A DNA stretch of 60,769 nucleotides from a bacterium (GTDB lineage: Bacteria; Patescibacteriota; Saccharimonadia; Saccharimonadales; Saccharimonadaceae), in NCBI GenBank assembly GCA_030530485.1, contig JAUMUX010000004.1, forward strand, positions 1 through 60,769, given 5' to 3'. The number at the start of each line of letters is the position of its first letter. Positions within the stretch are counted from its first letter, which is position 1. The translations under genes were made by a program, and so were the position numbers. This document shows, piece after piece, positions 17,338 to 26,884 of this stretch. A model generated the notes under the pieces. That model did not search any database. It was given only the letters and a program-made list of their open reading frames with translations, and was not told the origin of the DNA.

Positions 17338-18381
17338 ATGATAAATATAAAAGGTGTGGGCGAATTCTTTTCGTTGGATATTGGCGCGAACGCGATTCGT
17401 GCAGTTCAGCTTTCGAAAACAGGCGAAAATTCCTGGAATTTAACAGGGCTTGGCTATGTTTCGGTTGACCCTCAACTCGTTTTGAGCGAGTCTGAAGAAA
17501 GCCGCAGAAAGCTCGGTGAAGTTATCACTACAATGATTGGGCAGAGTGATATTAAAGCTAAAAATGTTGCGATTAGTTTGTCGTCTCAGAAAACATATAC
17601 CACAGTTATTGATGTGGCTGCCCGAGATGAAAAAGAATTAAAGCAAACGATGGAATATCAGTTAGACCAATATATTCCAATGGCGATTGATGACGCCAAA
17701 GTTGACTGGGTGATGATTGGCCCTTCGGCGGATAAACCCGAAACACAAGAGGTTTTGGTAGCCAGCACTTCGAAAGCTTACAGTGAAGATAGGTTGGAAT
17801 TTATCGAAAATCTCGGTTTTAACGTAGTTGCCGCTGAGCCAGATTCGATTTCGATGGCGCGCTCGCTGGCAATTGATTCGACTGCTGCACAGTTGATTGT
17901 TGATTTTGGCGAAAATTCGACCGACATCGCTTTGTATTACGGGAACGCGCCGCGTCTTGTGCGCAGTATTCCGATTGGTATTGGTACACTTGTTAAATCC
18001 GCCGTCCAAAACCTCAATATCAAAGAAGACCAAGCTCGCCAGTTTATTCTTAAATTTGGCCTAGCTCAAGATAAGCTTGATGCTCAAGTCTTCCGCGCGA
18101 TTGAAGCGAACTTAGAAAACTTTGCACAAGAATTGATTAAATCGATTAAATTCTTTTCAACTAAATATCCACAGGTTCCAGTTGGGACAATTACCCTTTC
18201 AGGCTACGCTGGAATTATTCCGCAGCTTAGCGAATACGTAAGTTCGAAAACAGGAATACAAGCTGGTCCAGTTAATCCATTCCAGCGCGTCAATGTGCCA
18301 AATAAATATCAACAAACGATTGCAAATATTGGCAATGAATTTGCGGTGGCGGTCGGTTTGGCAGAAAGGATAGAGAAATAA
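17338..18381 (+). CDS. pilM: Type IV pilus assembly protein PilM
   Basis: 347 aa, an actin-like ATPase of the inner-membrane pilus platform. The FSLDIGANAIRAVQL motif (phosphate 1) and LIVDFGENSTDIALYYG (phosphate 2) are clear. ITLSGYAGIIPQLSEYVSS matches the adenosine region. PilM docks the N-terminus of PilN in the cytoplasm. It is first gene of an operon that runs to 28749 with 1-30 nt spacing. Its stop overlaps the pilN ATG by 1 nt. Confidence 0.95.
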   Translation: MINIKGVGEFFSLDIGANAIRAVQLSKTGENSWNLTGLGYVSVDPQLVLSESEESRRKLGEVITTMIGQSDIKAKNVAISLSSQKTYTTVIDVAARDEKELKQTMEYQLDQYIPMAIDDAKVDWVMIGPSADKPETQEVLVASTSKAYSEDRLEFIENLGFNVVAAEPDSISMARSLAIDSTAAQLIVDFGENSTDIALYYGNAPRLVRSIPIGIGTLVKSAVQNLNIKEDQARQFILKFGLAQDKLDAQVFRAIEANLENFAQELIKSIKFFSTKYPQVPVGTITLSGYAGIIPQLSEYVSSKTGIQAGPVNPFQRVNVPNKYQQTIANIGNEFAVAVGLAERIEK

Positions 18382-19157
18382 TGATTCAAATAAACCTCAT
18401 CCCAGATGTAAAACGTGATTTACTACGCGCTCAAATGATTCGAAACTGGGTGATTCTTGGTTCGATTTTCTTGGGCGGAATTTCAGCGGGCTTAGTTGTG
18501 CTTGCAGCTTTGGCTTTGGGCGGACTTCAAGTTACACAAAATTTGAACGAAGGTAATATTGATAGCAAATTTAAAGAACTTTCGCAAATTTCAGGAATTA
18601 ACGAATCGATTATCGTGCAAAATCAGCTTTCTGAAATTAGTAATATTCGAAAATCTTCGCCAAACGTTTCGCGCGTGATTGGTCAGATTTTGCCAGCGAT
18701 TCGAACGACTGGCTCAAATGAAGTTAGTTTTTCGAGCGTATCGTATAATCCAGAAACAAATACAGTGACGATTGAAGGGCAGACTTCGAATGACTTTTCG
18801 GCGCTCGAAGCCTTTAAGAAAACAATTATCGAAACCAAAATTCTTTATCGAAAAGAATCTAAAGGTAACACCTGCACGGTGAGCGAAGCCAATAAACAAG
18901 AAAATGGCTGCTACATCGGTGATTTAACCCAAGACGGAATGGTAAAAAATGTCGGTAGCCCTTCGTATGCTAATAGTGGTGAAGGCGAAAAAGTTTTGCG
19001 TTTTTCGGTTAGTTTTGTGCTAAATACCGAAGCTTTGAAATTCGAAACTAAAGATTTTGCCGTGAAATCGCCAGCTCAAAAAGATGTTACAGATTCGAAA
19101 ACGGTTATTAGTGATGATATTTTCACTGTAAAAACATCGACTGAGGAGGAAAAATAA
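18381..19157 (+). CDS. pilN: PilN-like pilus alignment protein
   Basis: 258 aa. The N-terminus IQINLIPDVKRDLLRAQ corresponds to the PilN (I)NLLP motif that binds PilM. A single transmembrane helix (about residues 22-45) and a periplasm-side alpha/beta ferredoxin-like domain follow. The body is longer and more divergent than proteobacterial PilN. Overlaps with pilM and pilO (TAATG on both sides) indicate translational coupling. Confidence 0.88.
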   Translation: MIQINLIPDVKRDLLRAQMIRNWVILGSIFLGGISAGLVVLAALALGGLQVTQNLNEGNIDSKFKELSQISGINESIIVQNQLSEISNIRKSSPNVSRVIGQILPAIRTTGSNEVSFSSVSYNPETNTVTIEGQTSNDFSALEAFKKTIIETKILYRKESKGNTCTVSEANKQENGCYIGDLTQDGMVKNVGSPSYANSGEGEKVLRFSVSFVLNTEALKFETKDFAVKSPAQKDVTDSKTVISDDIFTVKTSTEEEK

Positions 19158-19987
19158 TGGGCAACGGAAAAGAAGTAGCGATTAAAAAATATAACGCAAT
19201 TTTGAAGGCGAATCGCACGATGTTCATCTCGGTAGCAATTGCCTCGATGGTGGTTGGTGCTTCGATTGTCGGCTTAATCTTCTTAACTCAAAAGATTGTT
19301 TTTAAGACCAAAGTTATTTCGAAACAATCCGAAACGCTTAAATCAATCGAAGAAAGTGCCAATAATATTGAAGCTCTAAAAACTAAAGTTAAGGAATTGC
19401 AGTCCAATGAAGCTTTGATTTCTTCGCGGGAAAATGACGAAGATAACGCGCTTCAAACAATTTTGGATGCTTTGCCTTCAAATGCAAACGCCGAAGCTTT
19501 GGGTGCAAGTTTGAGCCAGAAAATTCTTAATGTATCTGGAATTACGATTGATTCACTCACGACGAGTGAAGAGGATTCTTCAAGCTCGAATAGCTCGTCT
19601 AACTCAAGCAGCAGCAATAGTGGCGGCTCGGTAGTGGTCGAAGGTGGTAGTGGAACTGGTCAGACCATCAATGCTAAATCAATCAGCTTTTCATTTTCGG
19701 TTACGGCGACTTCGGAGGAATCGGGTCGCTCAGCGAACCAAATCTTGATGGAAATTTTGACTAAAATGGAGAAATCGATTCGAACGCTTAAAGTTACGAA
19801 CTTTAGTTTTGAAATGAATACGGCAAACCAGATTTCGATGACGGTTTCTGGGCAGGCCTTCTATCTTCCAGAGAAACCAGTTTCATTAACTGAAGAATCA
19901 ATCACTTCTGACAATAGCCAAAATAAAACCTCGAATTCTACCAGCAATTCAAGCTCTTCGACGAACTCAACGGGAGGAACTAAATAA
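19157..19987 (+). CDS. pilO: PilO-like pilus alignment protein
   Basis: 276 aa. After a basic N-terminus there is one transmembrane helix (about residues 20-42), a coiled coil (KQSETLKSIEESANNIEALK) and a ferredoxin-like domain. The domain is interrupted by a Ser/Asn/Gly-rich linker at about 138-165. A second Ser/Asn/Thr-rich tail ends the protein. Position after pilN and topology support PilO; sequence identity to known PilO is low. The low-complexity insert is unusual. Confidence 0.8.
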   Translation: MGNGKEVAIKKYNAILKANRTMFISVAIASMVVGASIVGLIFLTQKIVFKTKVISKQSETLKSIEESANNIEALKTKVKELQSNEALISSRENDEDNALQTILDALPSNANAEALGASLSQKILNVSGITIDSLTTSEEDSSSSNSSSNSSSSNSGGSVVVEGGSGTGQTINAKSISFSFSVTATSEESGRSANQILMEILTKMEKSIRTLKVTNFSFEMNTANQISMTVSGQAFYLPEKPVSLTEESITSDNSQNKTSNSTSNSSSSTNSTGGTK

Positions 19988-20268
19988 TGAAAACTCAAGA
20001 TATTGCAATGGTAATTTTGATTGCGTTTATTAGCGTGGTTGTATCTTATTTAGCGATTGACGCAATCTTCGCAAGCGACAAATCTGATGAAACTGTGAAG
20101 GTTAAAACTATGAGTGCTATTTCTTCGGATTTAGTAGAGCCAGATGGCGAAATCTTTAACTCGAATGCAATTAACCCGACAGTAAAAATTACCATTGGCG
20201 AAAATGGCGAACAGGTGATTGGTGAAAATCAACAAAACCAACAGAATCAGCAAAATCAAAATAATTAA
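19987..20268 (+). CDS. Small membrane protein of the pilus operon, 93 aa
   Basis: One N-terminal membrane helix (about residues 8-30) is followed by a short exterior part that ends in a Gln/Asn repeat (QQNQQNQQNQ). It sits where pilP is found in diderm operons, and overlaps pilO by 1 nt. No lipobox or PilP motif is visible, so I do not assign PilP; with no secretin gene in this operon a true PilP would be unexpected. Confidence 0.75.
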   Translation: MKTQDIAMVILIAFISVVVSYLAIDAIFASDKSDETVKVKTMSAISSDLVEPDGEIFNSNAINPTVKITIGENGEQVIGENQQNQQNQQNQNN

Positions 20269-20280
20269 ATTAGAGGAATA

Positions 20281-22050
20281 ATGGCTTTAATTACGAACGA
20301 TATTCAGGAAAGATTAGCAAAGCTCCTTGTGGAAGAGGGGCTTGTTCGTAATGAGGTTATCGAACAAGCAATTAGCGACGCAAGGGCGAAAGAAGAATCA
20401 TTCATTACCTACCTCATTGAACAAAATATTCTGGATAATGAAATTTTAGTTCACGCGATTTCGCACGTTTCGGGTATACCTTACGTAAATCTTGCTACGA
20501 CTAATATTCCGCAAGATATTTTGGCTTTAGTTCCTTTGGAGGTTGCCGAGCGAAATATGGCGGTGCCTATTGCGGAAGTGCAAAATCGTTTGGCGATTGC
20601 GATGCTTGATGCAACGAACATTCAGGCGGTTGACTATCTCTCGACTTTGATTCAGCGACCGTTAAAGGTCTTTATGGCGAGCCAAGATTCGATTAGGCAC
20701 GTTCTTGACCAATATAAAACCGACCTTTCTGACGTTGATGCAATTGCGTCGAATATTGACGCCCAAGAAACTGCCGCCGAACAAGCCAAGCGAAATGTTC
20801 AGACAATTGTTCAGGATTCGCCAATTTCGAAAGCCCTAAATACGATTCTCGAATATGCAGTGCGAGCTAAAGCATCGGACATTCACATTGAGCCGCTCGA
20901 AAAATCGCTCAAAATTCGCTGTCGAATCGACGGTGTGCTACGCGAAATTATGAATTTACCGAAGACCATCGAACCGGCGTTGGTTTCGCGTATTAAAATT
21001 CTTTCGAATTTAAAAATCGACGAGCACCGCGTGCCGCAAGACGGTCAGTTTGCGGTTGCAGTCGGCGAAAAAGAAGTTGACCTTCGTATTGCGATCTCGC
21101 CAGTGGTTTGGGGTGAACAGGTGGTGATTCGTTTGTTGGACAAAACGGGTAATTCATTTGATTTGGAGCAAATGGGTTATGCTGGTCGTGCGCTTCGAAT
21201 GATTCGAAAAGGTATTGCCGCGCCAAACGGAATGGTTTTGACTTCTGGTCCTACTGGTTCGGGTAAGTCGACCTCGCTTTACGCACTGATTAAAGAAATT
21301 AAAAGCGAAGAAACGAATATTATTACGCTGGAAGACCCAGTTGAGTATAAAATGGATGGAGTGAACCAAATTCAGGTGAATACTGATGTTGGTCTAACTT
21401 TTGCAGCTGGTCTTCGCTCGATTCTGCGTCTCGACCCAGATGTAGTGATGGTTGGAGAAATTCGTGACGGTGAGACTGCAAACTTGGCTGTTCAGGCTGC
21501 TTTGACTGGACACTTAGTTTTCTCAACACTGCACACCAACTCGGCGGCTGGTATTTTGCCACGTTTGATTGATATGGGAATTGAGCCGTTCTTGATTGCC
21601 TCAACTGTGAATACGATTATTGGTCAGCGTCTGGTTCGTAGGGTGGCCGCCAAGCGCAACACCTATCAGTCTTCGCCACTTGAAACTCAAAGCATTATCG
21701 AAACGGTAGGGCATTTATTGCCGAAAACGCCAGAAGAAGTTGAGCAAGTTTCTGCAGACTTGGGCTATAAAAACCTCCCATTGGCTAACCAAAAATCCTA
21801 CACACTAGTGAAAGGTCGTGATACACCGCAGACACCAGGTGGCTATCAGGGACGTGCAGGTATTTATGAAGTGATGGAGGTGGCCGAAGAGATTCAGCAG
21901 CTAATTATCAAGCACGCAACTTCAAATGAAGTGCAAAAGATGGCGATGAAACAAGGTATGATTACGATGCGCCAAGATGGCTATCTAAAAGCATTAACCG
22001 GAATTACAACAATCGAAGAAGTTAATCGAGTAGCGGCTGATACCGCATAA
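20281..22050 (+). CDS. pilB: Type IV pilus extension ATPase PilB
   Basis: 589 aa. The N-terminal MshEN/GSPII_E domain (LAKLLVEEGLVRNEVIEQAI) is followed by the hexameric ATPase with Walker A GPTGSGKS at 323-330. The Asp box (ITLEDPVEYKMDGVNQIQVN), Walker B (RLDPDVVMVGEIRDGETA) and His box (AALTGHLVFSTLHTNSA) are intact. The zinc-binding tetracysteine element common in GspE/PilB is not seen: the region after GQRLVRRVA has no cysteine. It powers pilin polymerisation. The Shine-Dalgarno is GAGGAAT. Confidence 0.96.
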   Translation: MALITNDIQERLAKLLVEEGLVRNEVIEQAISDARAKEESFITYLIEQNILDNEILVHAISHVSGIPYVNLATTNIPQDILALVPLEVAERNMAVPIAEVQNRLAIAMLDATNIQAVDYLSTLIQRPLKVFMASQDSIRHVLDQYKTDLSDVDAIASNIDAQETAAEQAKRNVQTIVQDSPISKALNTILEYAVRAKASDIHIEPLEKSLKIRCRIDGVLREIMNLPKTIEPALVSRIKILSNLKIDEHRVPQDGQFAVAVGEKEVDLRIAISPVVWGEQVVIRLLDKTGNSFDLEQMGYAGRALRMIRKGIAAPNGMVLTSGPTGSGKSTSLYALIKEIKSEETNIITLEDPVEYKMDGVNQIQVNTDVGLTFAAGLRSILRLDPDVVMVGEIRDGETANLAVQAALTGHLVFSTLHTNSAAGILPRLIDMGIEPFLIASTVNTIIGQRLVRRVAAKRNTYQSSPLETQSIIETVGHLLPKTPEEVEQVSADLGYKNLPLANQKSYTLVKGRDTPQTPGGYQGRAGIYEVMEVAEEIQQLIIKHATSNEVQKMAMKQGMITMRQDGYLKALTGITTIEEVNRVAADTA

Positions 22051-22062
22051 AAAGGAGAAGAG

Positions 22063-23130
22063 ATGAATCAAGATTTAAGAATAGAAATTTTACTCGAAGA
22101 GATTGTGCGCAAAAATGCGAGCGACCTCCATCTTCAAGTTGGTCTTCCACCAATGATGCGCTTAGATGGCGCGCTTATTCCTTTCGCGGGATATACTAAT
22201 CTAAACTCGGAACAAGTTGAAAAATTGGTTTTCTCAATCCTTGACGAAGACCAGCAACGAATTTTGAATAAAGACAAAGAGTTCGACTTTTCGTTTGCGT
22301 TTGGCGACCTTGGTCGGTTTCGTGTGAATGCTTTTCACGAGCGGGGAAATTTAGCTGCCTCATTGCGTTTGATTCCAAACAACATCAAAAGCGTGACTGA
22401 GCTTGGTATGCCGCCAGTTATTCAGACTTTTGCAGATTACCCGCGCGGTTTGGTGCTGGTTACTGGCCCAACGGGTTCGGGTAAGTCGACAACCCTTGCG
22501 GCGTTGATTGATAAAATTAACACTGAAAAAGCTAAACACATCATTACGATTGAAGACCCGATTGAATTTACGCACAAATCGAAGCGTTCGGCGATTGTTC
22601 AGCGTGAAGTTCACTACGACACCTACTCGTTTTCGGCAGCGCTACGTAGCGCCTTGCGCCAAGACCCTGACGTGGTTTTGATTGGTGAGATGCGCGACCT
22701 CGAAACTATTTCAGCTGCGATTACGATTGCTGAAACTGGACACTTGGTGTTTGCGACACTTCACACCAACTCAGCCGCACAATCAATCGACCGTATGATT
22801 GATGTTTTCCCGCCACATCAGCAGCCTCAGGTTCGTTCGCAGCTGGCTAATATTCTGATGGGAATTTGTGCACAGCGACTTATTCCAGCTATCGGTGGTG
22901 GTCGAGTTGTGGCGGCGGAAGTTCTGGTTGCAAATCCAGCCGTTCGAAATGTGATTCGAGAAGGTAAGTCTCATCAATTGGATACGATTATTCAAACTGG
23001 TGGCGACCAAGGTATGCAGACGATGGACAGAACGCTTGTTAAATTGGTTCAAACAGGTGTGATTACTTATGATAACGCGCGTGAATATGCGGTTGATTTA
23101 ACTGAATTCGAAAGGTTAATGAGGGGATAA
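22063..23130 (+). CDS. pilT: Pilus retraction ATPase PilT
   Basis: 355 aa. The N-terminal ASDLHLQVGLPPMMRLDG motif is typical of PilT. Walker A GPTGSGKS is at 135-142, the Asp box is IITIEDPIEFTHKSKRSAIV, Walker B is RQDPDVVLIGEMRDLETI, and the His box is AETGHLVFATLHTNSA. The C-terminal AIRxG-like motif reads VIREGKSHQL. It depolymerises pili, giving twitching and DNA uptake. Shine-Dalgarno AAGGAG. Presence of a retraction motor shows dynamic pili rather than a secretion pseudopilus. Confidence 0.96.
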   Translation: MNQDLRIEILLEEIVRKNASDLHLQVGLPPMMRLDGALIPFAGYTNLNSEQVEKLVFSILDEDQQRILNKDKEFDFSFAFGDLGRFRVNAFHERGNLAASLRLIPNNIKSVTELGMPPVIQTFADYPRGLVLVTGPTGSGKSTTLAALIDKINTEKAKHIITIEDPIEFTHKSKRSAIVQREVHYDTYSFSAALRSALRQDPDVVLIGEMRDLETISAAITIAETGHLVFATLHTNSAAQSIDRMIDVFPPHQQPQVRSQLANILMGICAQRLIPAIGGGRVVAAEVLVANPAVRNVIREGKSHQLDTIIQTGGDQGMQTMDRTLVKLVQTGVITYDNAREYAVDLTEFERLMRG

Positions 23131-23133
23131 TAA

Positions 23134-24336
23134 ATGAAAAAATTCACTTACGAAGTTCGAGATAAGGCTACGGATAGAATCGAAAAGGGTGAAATTCAGG
23201 CCGATAACGAACGATTAGCTGGAAAAATGCTAATGGAACGGGGATATGTGCCGTTAAAAATCCGCGAGACAGATAAAGAAAATTTCTACACAAAATATGC
23301 AAACCGCATTACGACTAAAGATAAAATCGTCTTTACGCGTCAGTTTGCGACCCTCGTGAACGCTGGTTTGCCATTGGCACAGGGGCTTCGAACGGTTTCT
23401 GAACAAACAGAAAATAAAAAAATGCGCAGCGTGATTGATGACATCCTCGCGAGCGTTGAAGCTGGTTCGAATCTGGTGGATTCTTTTTCGAAACACCCAG
23501 AAGTTTTCGATAAAGTTTATTTGGCGCTGATTGGTGCTGGTGAAATTTCGGGAACGCTTGATGAATCGTTGCGCCGAATTGCCGCTCAGCAAGAAAAAGA
23601 TGCTGCGATGATGAGTAAAATTCGCGGGGCGATGACCTATCCGCTAATTGTTTTGGCGGTGATTATGCTGGTGGTTGCTTATATGATGATTGCCGTGGTG
23701 CCGCAAGTGGAGCAACTTTATAAAGACCTCGGCGAGGAAATTCCCGCAATGACTGCCTTTTTGGTGGCTGGAACCAACTTTTTGACAAATTTCTGGTGGT
23801 TGGTATTTGGTGCTTTAGGTGTAGCAATTTGGTTCTTTATGAATTGGCTAAAAACCAACTCGGGTATCCGTTTTGCCGCGAACTTCAAGCTCAATGTGCC
23901 AATGTTTAACGACCTTTTCCGTAAACTTTATATGGCTCGCTTTGCGCGAACTGGCCAGCTGCTACTTTCGACTGGTGTGGCGATGAGCGATATGCTAAGG
24001 ATTACTTCGGAGGCGGTGAACAACGTGATTATTCAGGAACAGCTTGTTGAAGCCGACCGTATGGTGCAGGGCGGAAAAAGCCTTTCAGATTCTTTGCGCG
24101 ACAGGGAATATATTTTGTTGCTTGTGCCGCAGATGATTTCGATTGGTGAACAGTCGGGTAAAATCGACGAAATGCTCGAAAAAACCGCAAAGGTTTATGA
24201 AGACGAACTTGACGAAAAAATTAAAGCAATCTCCACGATGATTGAGCCAATCTTGATGGTTGTGATGGCAGTCGTTGCTGGTGGTTTGGTTGGTGCAATT
24301 TTGATGCCAATCTACGGATTAGTAAACAAAGTTTAA
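23134..24336 (+). CDS. pilC: Pilus platform protein PilC (GspF family)
   Basis: 400 aa. Two GspF domains, each with the helical bundle and paired helices. VFTRQFATLVNAGLPLAQGL starts the first and LYMARFARTGQLLLSTGVAM the second. Transmembrane helices lie at about 166-190, 215-240 and 370-395. It is the inner-membrane platform that couples PilB and PilT to pilin movement. It lies 3 nt after pilT. Confidence 0.95.
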   Translation: MKKFTYEVRDKATDRIEKGEIQADNERLAGKMLMERGYVPLKIRETDKENFYTKYANRITTKDKIVFTRQFATLVNAGLPLAQGLRTVSEQTENKKMRSVIDDILASVEAGSNLVDSFSKHPEVFDKVYLALIGAGEISGTLDESLRRIAAQQEKDAAMMSKIRGAMTYPLIVLAVIMLVVAYMMIAVVPQVEQLYKDLGEEIPAMTAFLVAGTNFLTNFWWLVFGALGVAIWFFMNWLKTNSGIRFAANFKLNVPMFNDLFRKLYMARFARTGQLLLSTGVAMSDMLRITSEAVNNVIIQEQLVEADRMVQGGKSLSDSLRDREYILLLVPQMISIGEQSGKIDEMLEKTAKVYEDELDEKIKAISTMIEPILMVVMAVVAGGLVGAILMPIYGLVNKV

Positions 24337-24337
24337 A

Positions 24338-25228
24338 ATGATATATTTAGCATATATTTTTATTGCAATTTTTGGTGCAATTATTGGAAGTTTTTCGGTA
24401 GCGCAGGTCTGGCGATTGCGCGCTGCCGAGCTTTTTCAAGCTAAAAAATCTGGCGAAAAAATCGATTCTAAAGAATGGAAAAAGCTAAAACATTTAGCTG
24501 AAACTAAAAAAGTGAGCGACCGTTCACATTGTTTGAACTGTGGCTACCATCTCAAATGGTATGATTTAATCCCCATTTTTTCTTGGCTTTCGCTTGGCGG
24601 TAAATGCCGAAAATGCCGAAAACCAATCGGCTGGCTGGAGTTTTTGGCGGAAATTTCGACAGCAATAATTTTTGCGCTGGTTCTCTGGTCGCTTCGAATT
24701 GATTTTTCGAATCAAATTTCGATTTTGCAAGCGATAAAAATAGCCGTGCTTTTCAGTGCCATTTCTTGCTTAGTGATTTTGTTTATCTATGACGCCAAAT
24801 GGTCGCTTTTACCCGTTAAACAAATGACGATTTTTAATATTTTGGCGGCTATTTTTTGCGCGATCACCCTTTTCGAAAATGGAATAAATTTCGAAAATAT
24901 AGTGAATTTGGCGATTTCTTTGGTTGCTTTTCCGGGAATTTATTTGTTACTAACGGTTATTTCGAAGGGCGCGTGGGTTGGCGACGGTGATTGGATTTTG
25001 GCGCTTGGCTTGATTTTGCTACTGCCCGCGAGCCCAGTTTTTGCGATTTTGATGTTGCTATTTTCGAATGTGATTGGTTTGTTGATGATTTTCAGCGCGG
25101 CAATTTTTCGAAAAACAGAAATTCGAAGAGGAGAACAAATACCATTTGGCCCAGCTATGATTTTGGCGATGTTGCTCCTGCTGATTTTTCAGCCTTTTTT
25201 CGAAAATCTGGCCATTTTTTTGAACTAA
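24338..25228 (+). CDS. pilD: Prepilin peptidase/N-methyltransferase PilD
   Basis: 296 aa. Starts with the GAIIGSFSVAQVWRLR motif of the N-terminal domain and has the two zinc CxxC pairs (CLNCGYHLKWYD and CRKCRKPIGW). The A24 aspartic peptidase part has catalytic Asp in FIYDAKWSLLP and in GDGDWILALGL. About seven to eight transmembrane helices. It cleaves and N-methylates the pilins encoded directly downstream. It starts 1 nt after the pilC stop. Confidence 0.95.
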   Translation: MIYLAYIFIAIFGAIIGSFSVAQVWRLRAAELFQAKKSGEKIDSKEWKKLKHLAETKKVSDRSHCLNCGYHLKWYDLIPIFSWLSLGGKCRKCRKPIGWLEFLAEISTAIIFALVLWSLRIDFSNQISILQAIKIAVLFSAISCLVILFIYDAKWSLLPVKQMTIFNILAAIFCAITLFENGINFENIVNLAISLVAFPGIYLLLTVISKGAWVGDGDWILALGLILLLPASPVFAILMLLFSNVIGLLMIFSAAIFRKTEIRRGEQIPFGPAMILAMLLLLIFQPFFENLAIFLN

Positions 25229-25274
25229 AATAAAGCGCTTATGTTATAATATAATTAGGATGAGGGAAGGGCAA

Positions 25275-26285
25275 ATGAAAAAAGGTTTTACAATTATCGA
25301 AACAACATTGGTCGTGTCAATCTCGGCGCTTTTAGCGGTGGGAATGATGATTGGCTGGAATATTAATATTACTCGGCAGCGCTACAACGATTCTGTAAAT
25401 ACATTAAAGAGCGACATTCAAGGTATTTTTAATGAGGTTGAAAATCCTTCGAATCCGCGTTCGAACACGGTTAGCTGTACGGATGACGGCACGAATGTTC
25501 AGCTCGCTGTATCTGGCAATGTCTCGAATGCTGGCGCCACGAATTGTATTATTCTTGGTAAAATGGTTACTTTTGGCGACAATATTCTTCACACACCCCG
25601 TGATTCTAACGGTAATATTATCGGCTATAATCAGTTGAACCAGACAAAAATTTTGGTTTATGATATTATTGGTTTGGATATTGACCCAGCCAAAGCTTGT
25701 GGTGGCCCTTGCACTAATTCGCTTGAGGCGCTTAAGGCAACAAAATTTGTTATCAATGCTGGAAAGAATAAAATTAGCAATCCGAGGGTGATAGAAGTTA
25801 GCTGGGACAACGGCTATAAGGTTATCACAGATAACCGCGAGTCTTCAACTGGCACGCATCTTTTTGAGCCAGATACATCAAGAGGAACGATTACCTCGCA
25901 ATTAACTAACAAAATCACAACACACATTGGCAATATGATGATTTTGCGCTCGCCGATTGATGGCTCGGTAATGACTTTTGGTGTGCCAACGCCAGCTGTT
26001 GGCGACGACCAAGAGAGCGTGAATCAGTCGATTGCGCTATTTCGACATTGGTCGATGACTGAAGGCTTGCTGGTGAATAATTCGAAAACTATCAATATGT
26101 GCGTTCGAAATCTCGGCGCGAATCGCTGGCTAAGTGGAGAAACTATTTTTGGCCGCAACAGGGTGATTAAAATCGGTAATACTTCGGCTTCAGTCGAAAT
26201 TGCGGTGTTAAACGGTCCAAATGGCTCATCTTGTGATAATCGAACTGGTTTTGACGGCGTAATAATTGATGGAGTTGCATTATGA
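25275..26285 (+). CDS. Pilin-like protein with class III signal
   Basis: 336 aa from ATG 25275, which has GAGGGAAGGG just upstream. An in-frame ATG at 25260, 9 nt after TATAAT (25245-25250), would add five residues and could be used from a near-leaderless transcript. MKKG-FTIIE carries the prepilin peptidase site, with Glu at +5, followed by a hydrophobic helix (TTLVVSISALLAVGMMIGW). The large globular part has several cysteines (SCTDDG, NCIILG, KACGGPC) likely to form disulfides. It is larger than a standard major pilin, so it may be a minor pilin or adhesin. Confidence 0.85.
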   Translation: MKKGFTIIETTLVVSISALLAVGMMIGWNINITRQRYNDSVNTLKSDIQGIFNEVENPSNPRSNTVSCTDDGTNVQLAVSGNVSNAGATNCIILGKMVTFGDNILHTPRDSNGNIIGYNQLNQTKILVYDIIGLDIDPAKACGGPCTNSLEALKATKFVINAGKNKISNPRVIEVSWDNGYKVITDNRESSTGTHLFEPDTSRGTITSQLTNKITTHIGNMMILRSPIDGSVMTFGVPTPAVGDDQESVNQSIALFRHWSMTEGLLVNNSKTINMCVRNLGANRWLSGETIFGRNRVIKIGNTSASVEIAVLNGPNGSSCDNRTGFDGVIIDGVAL

Positions 26286-26884
26286 TAAGAATGAAAAAGG
26301 GCGATACTCTGATTGAGGTGATGTTTGCGGTAGCTGTTTTTGCCTCGGTGATGATTGGTGGAATTGCGCTAATGAACGCTGGGGTTGCCAAAACGCAAGC
26401 CACGCTGCAACTTACAATGGCGCGCAATGCGATGGATGCACAAGCGGAAATTTTACGGTATGTAAATTCGGTTTATGTTTCGAATTATCCAAATAGCTCT
26501 GACGAATTATCGAAAACCTGGAAGAATATTCAAAAAGCAGCAAAAAATAGCGCTTCAGATTTGAATGAATGTCCGAATACAAGTTCGAAATTCGATTCGA
26601 GCTGGTTTGTTATCGACCCAATCTCGATGACTTTGCGTTCTGGTAGCGCAAGTTTGGAAAGCGCCAGTACCTATCCGCGAATGGTTTATAGCAATGTGGC
26701 CGATACGAATAAAATCGACGACAGGGCTACTCTAAACTTTGCCCGAGCCGAAGGAATTTGGGTTGAGCCAGTAAAGGGTGAAGGCTATTACGATTTTCAT
26801 ATTCGAGCTTGCTGGTATGCCAGTGGCGAAAGAGTAGCGACAACATTAGGAACGATTGTGAGGTTATATGACCCAGCTAAATAA
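26282..26884 (+). CDS. Minor pilin-like protein
   Basis: 200 aa. MKKG-DTLIE gives the prepilin cleavage site with Glu +5, then a hydrophobic helix (VMFAVAVFASVMIGGIALM). The start may be ATG 26282 (overlapping the previous stop) or ATG 26291, three codons later. The globular part has two or three cysteines. It overlaps the next gene by 17 nt. Role as a tip or priming pilin is inferred from position. Confidence 0.83.
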   Translation: MIRMKKGDTLIEVMFAVAVFASVMIGGIALMNAGVAKTQATLQLTMARNAMDAQAEILRYVNSVYVSNYPNSSDELSKTWKNIQKAAKNSASDLNECPNTSSKFDSSWFVIDPISMTLRSGSASLESASTYPRMVYSNVADTNKIDDRATLNFARAEGIWVEPVKGEGYYDFHIRACWYASGERVATTLGTIVRLYDPAK

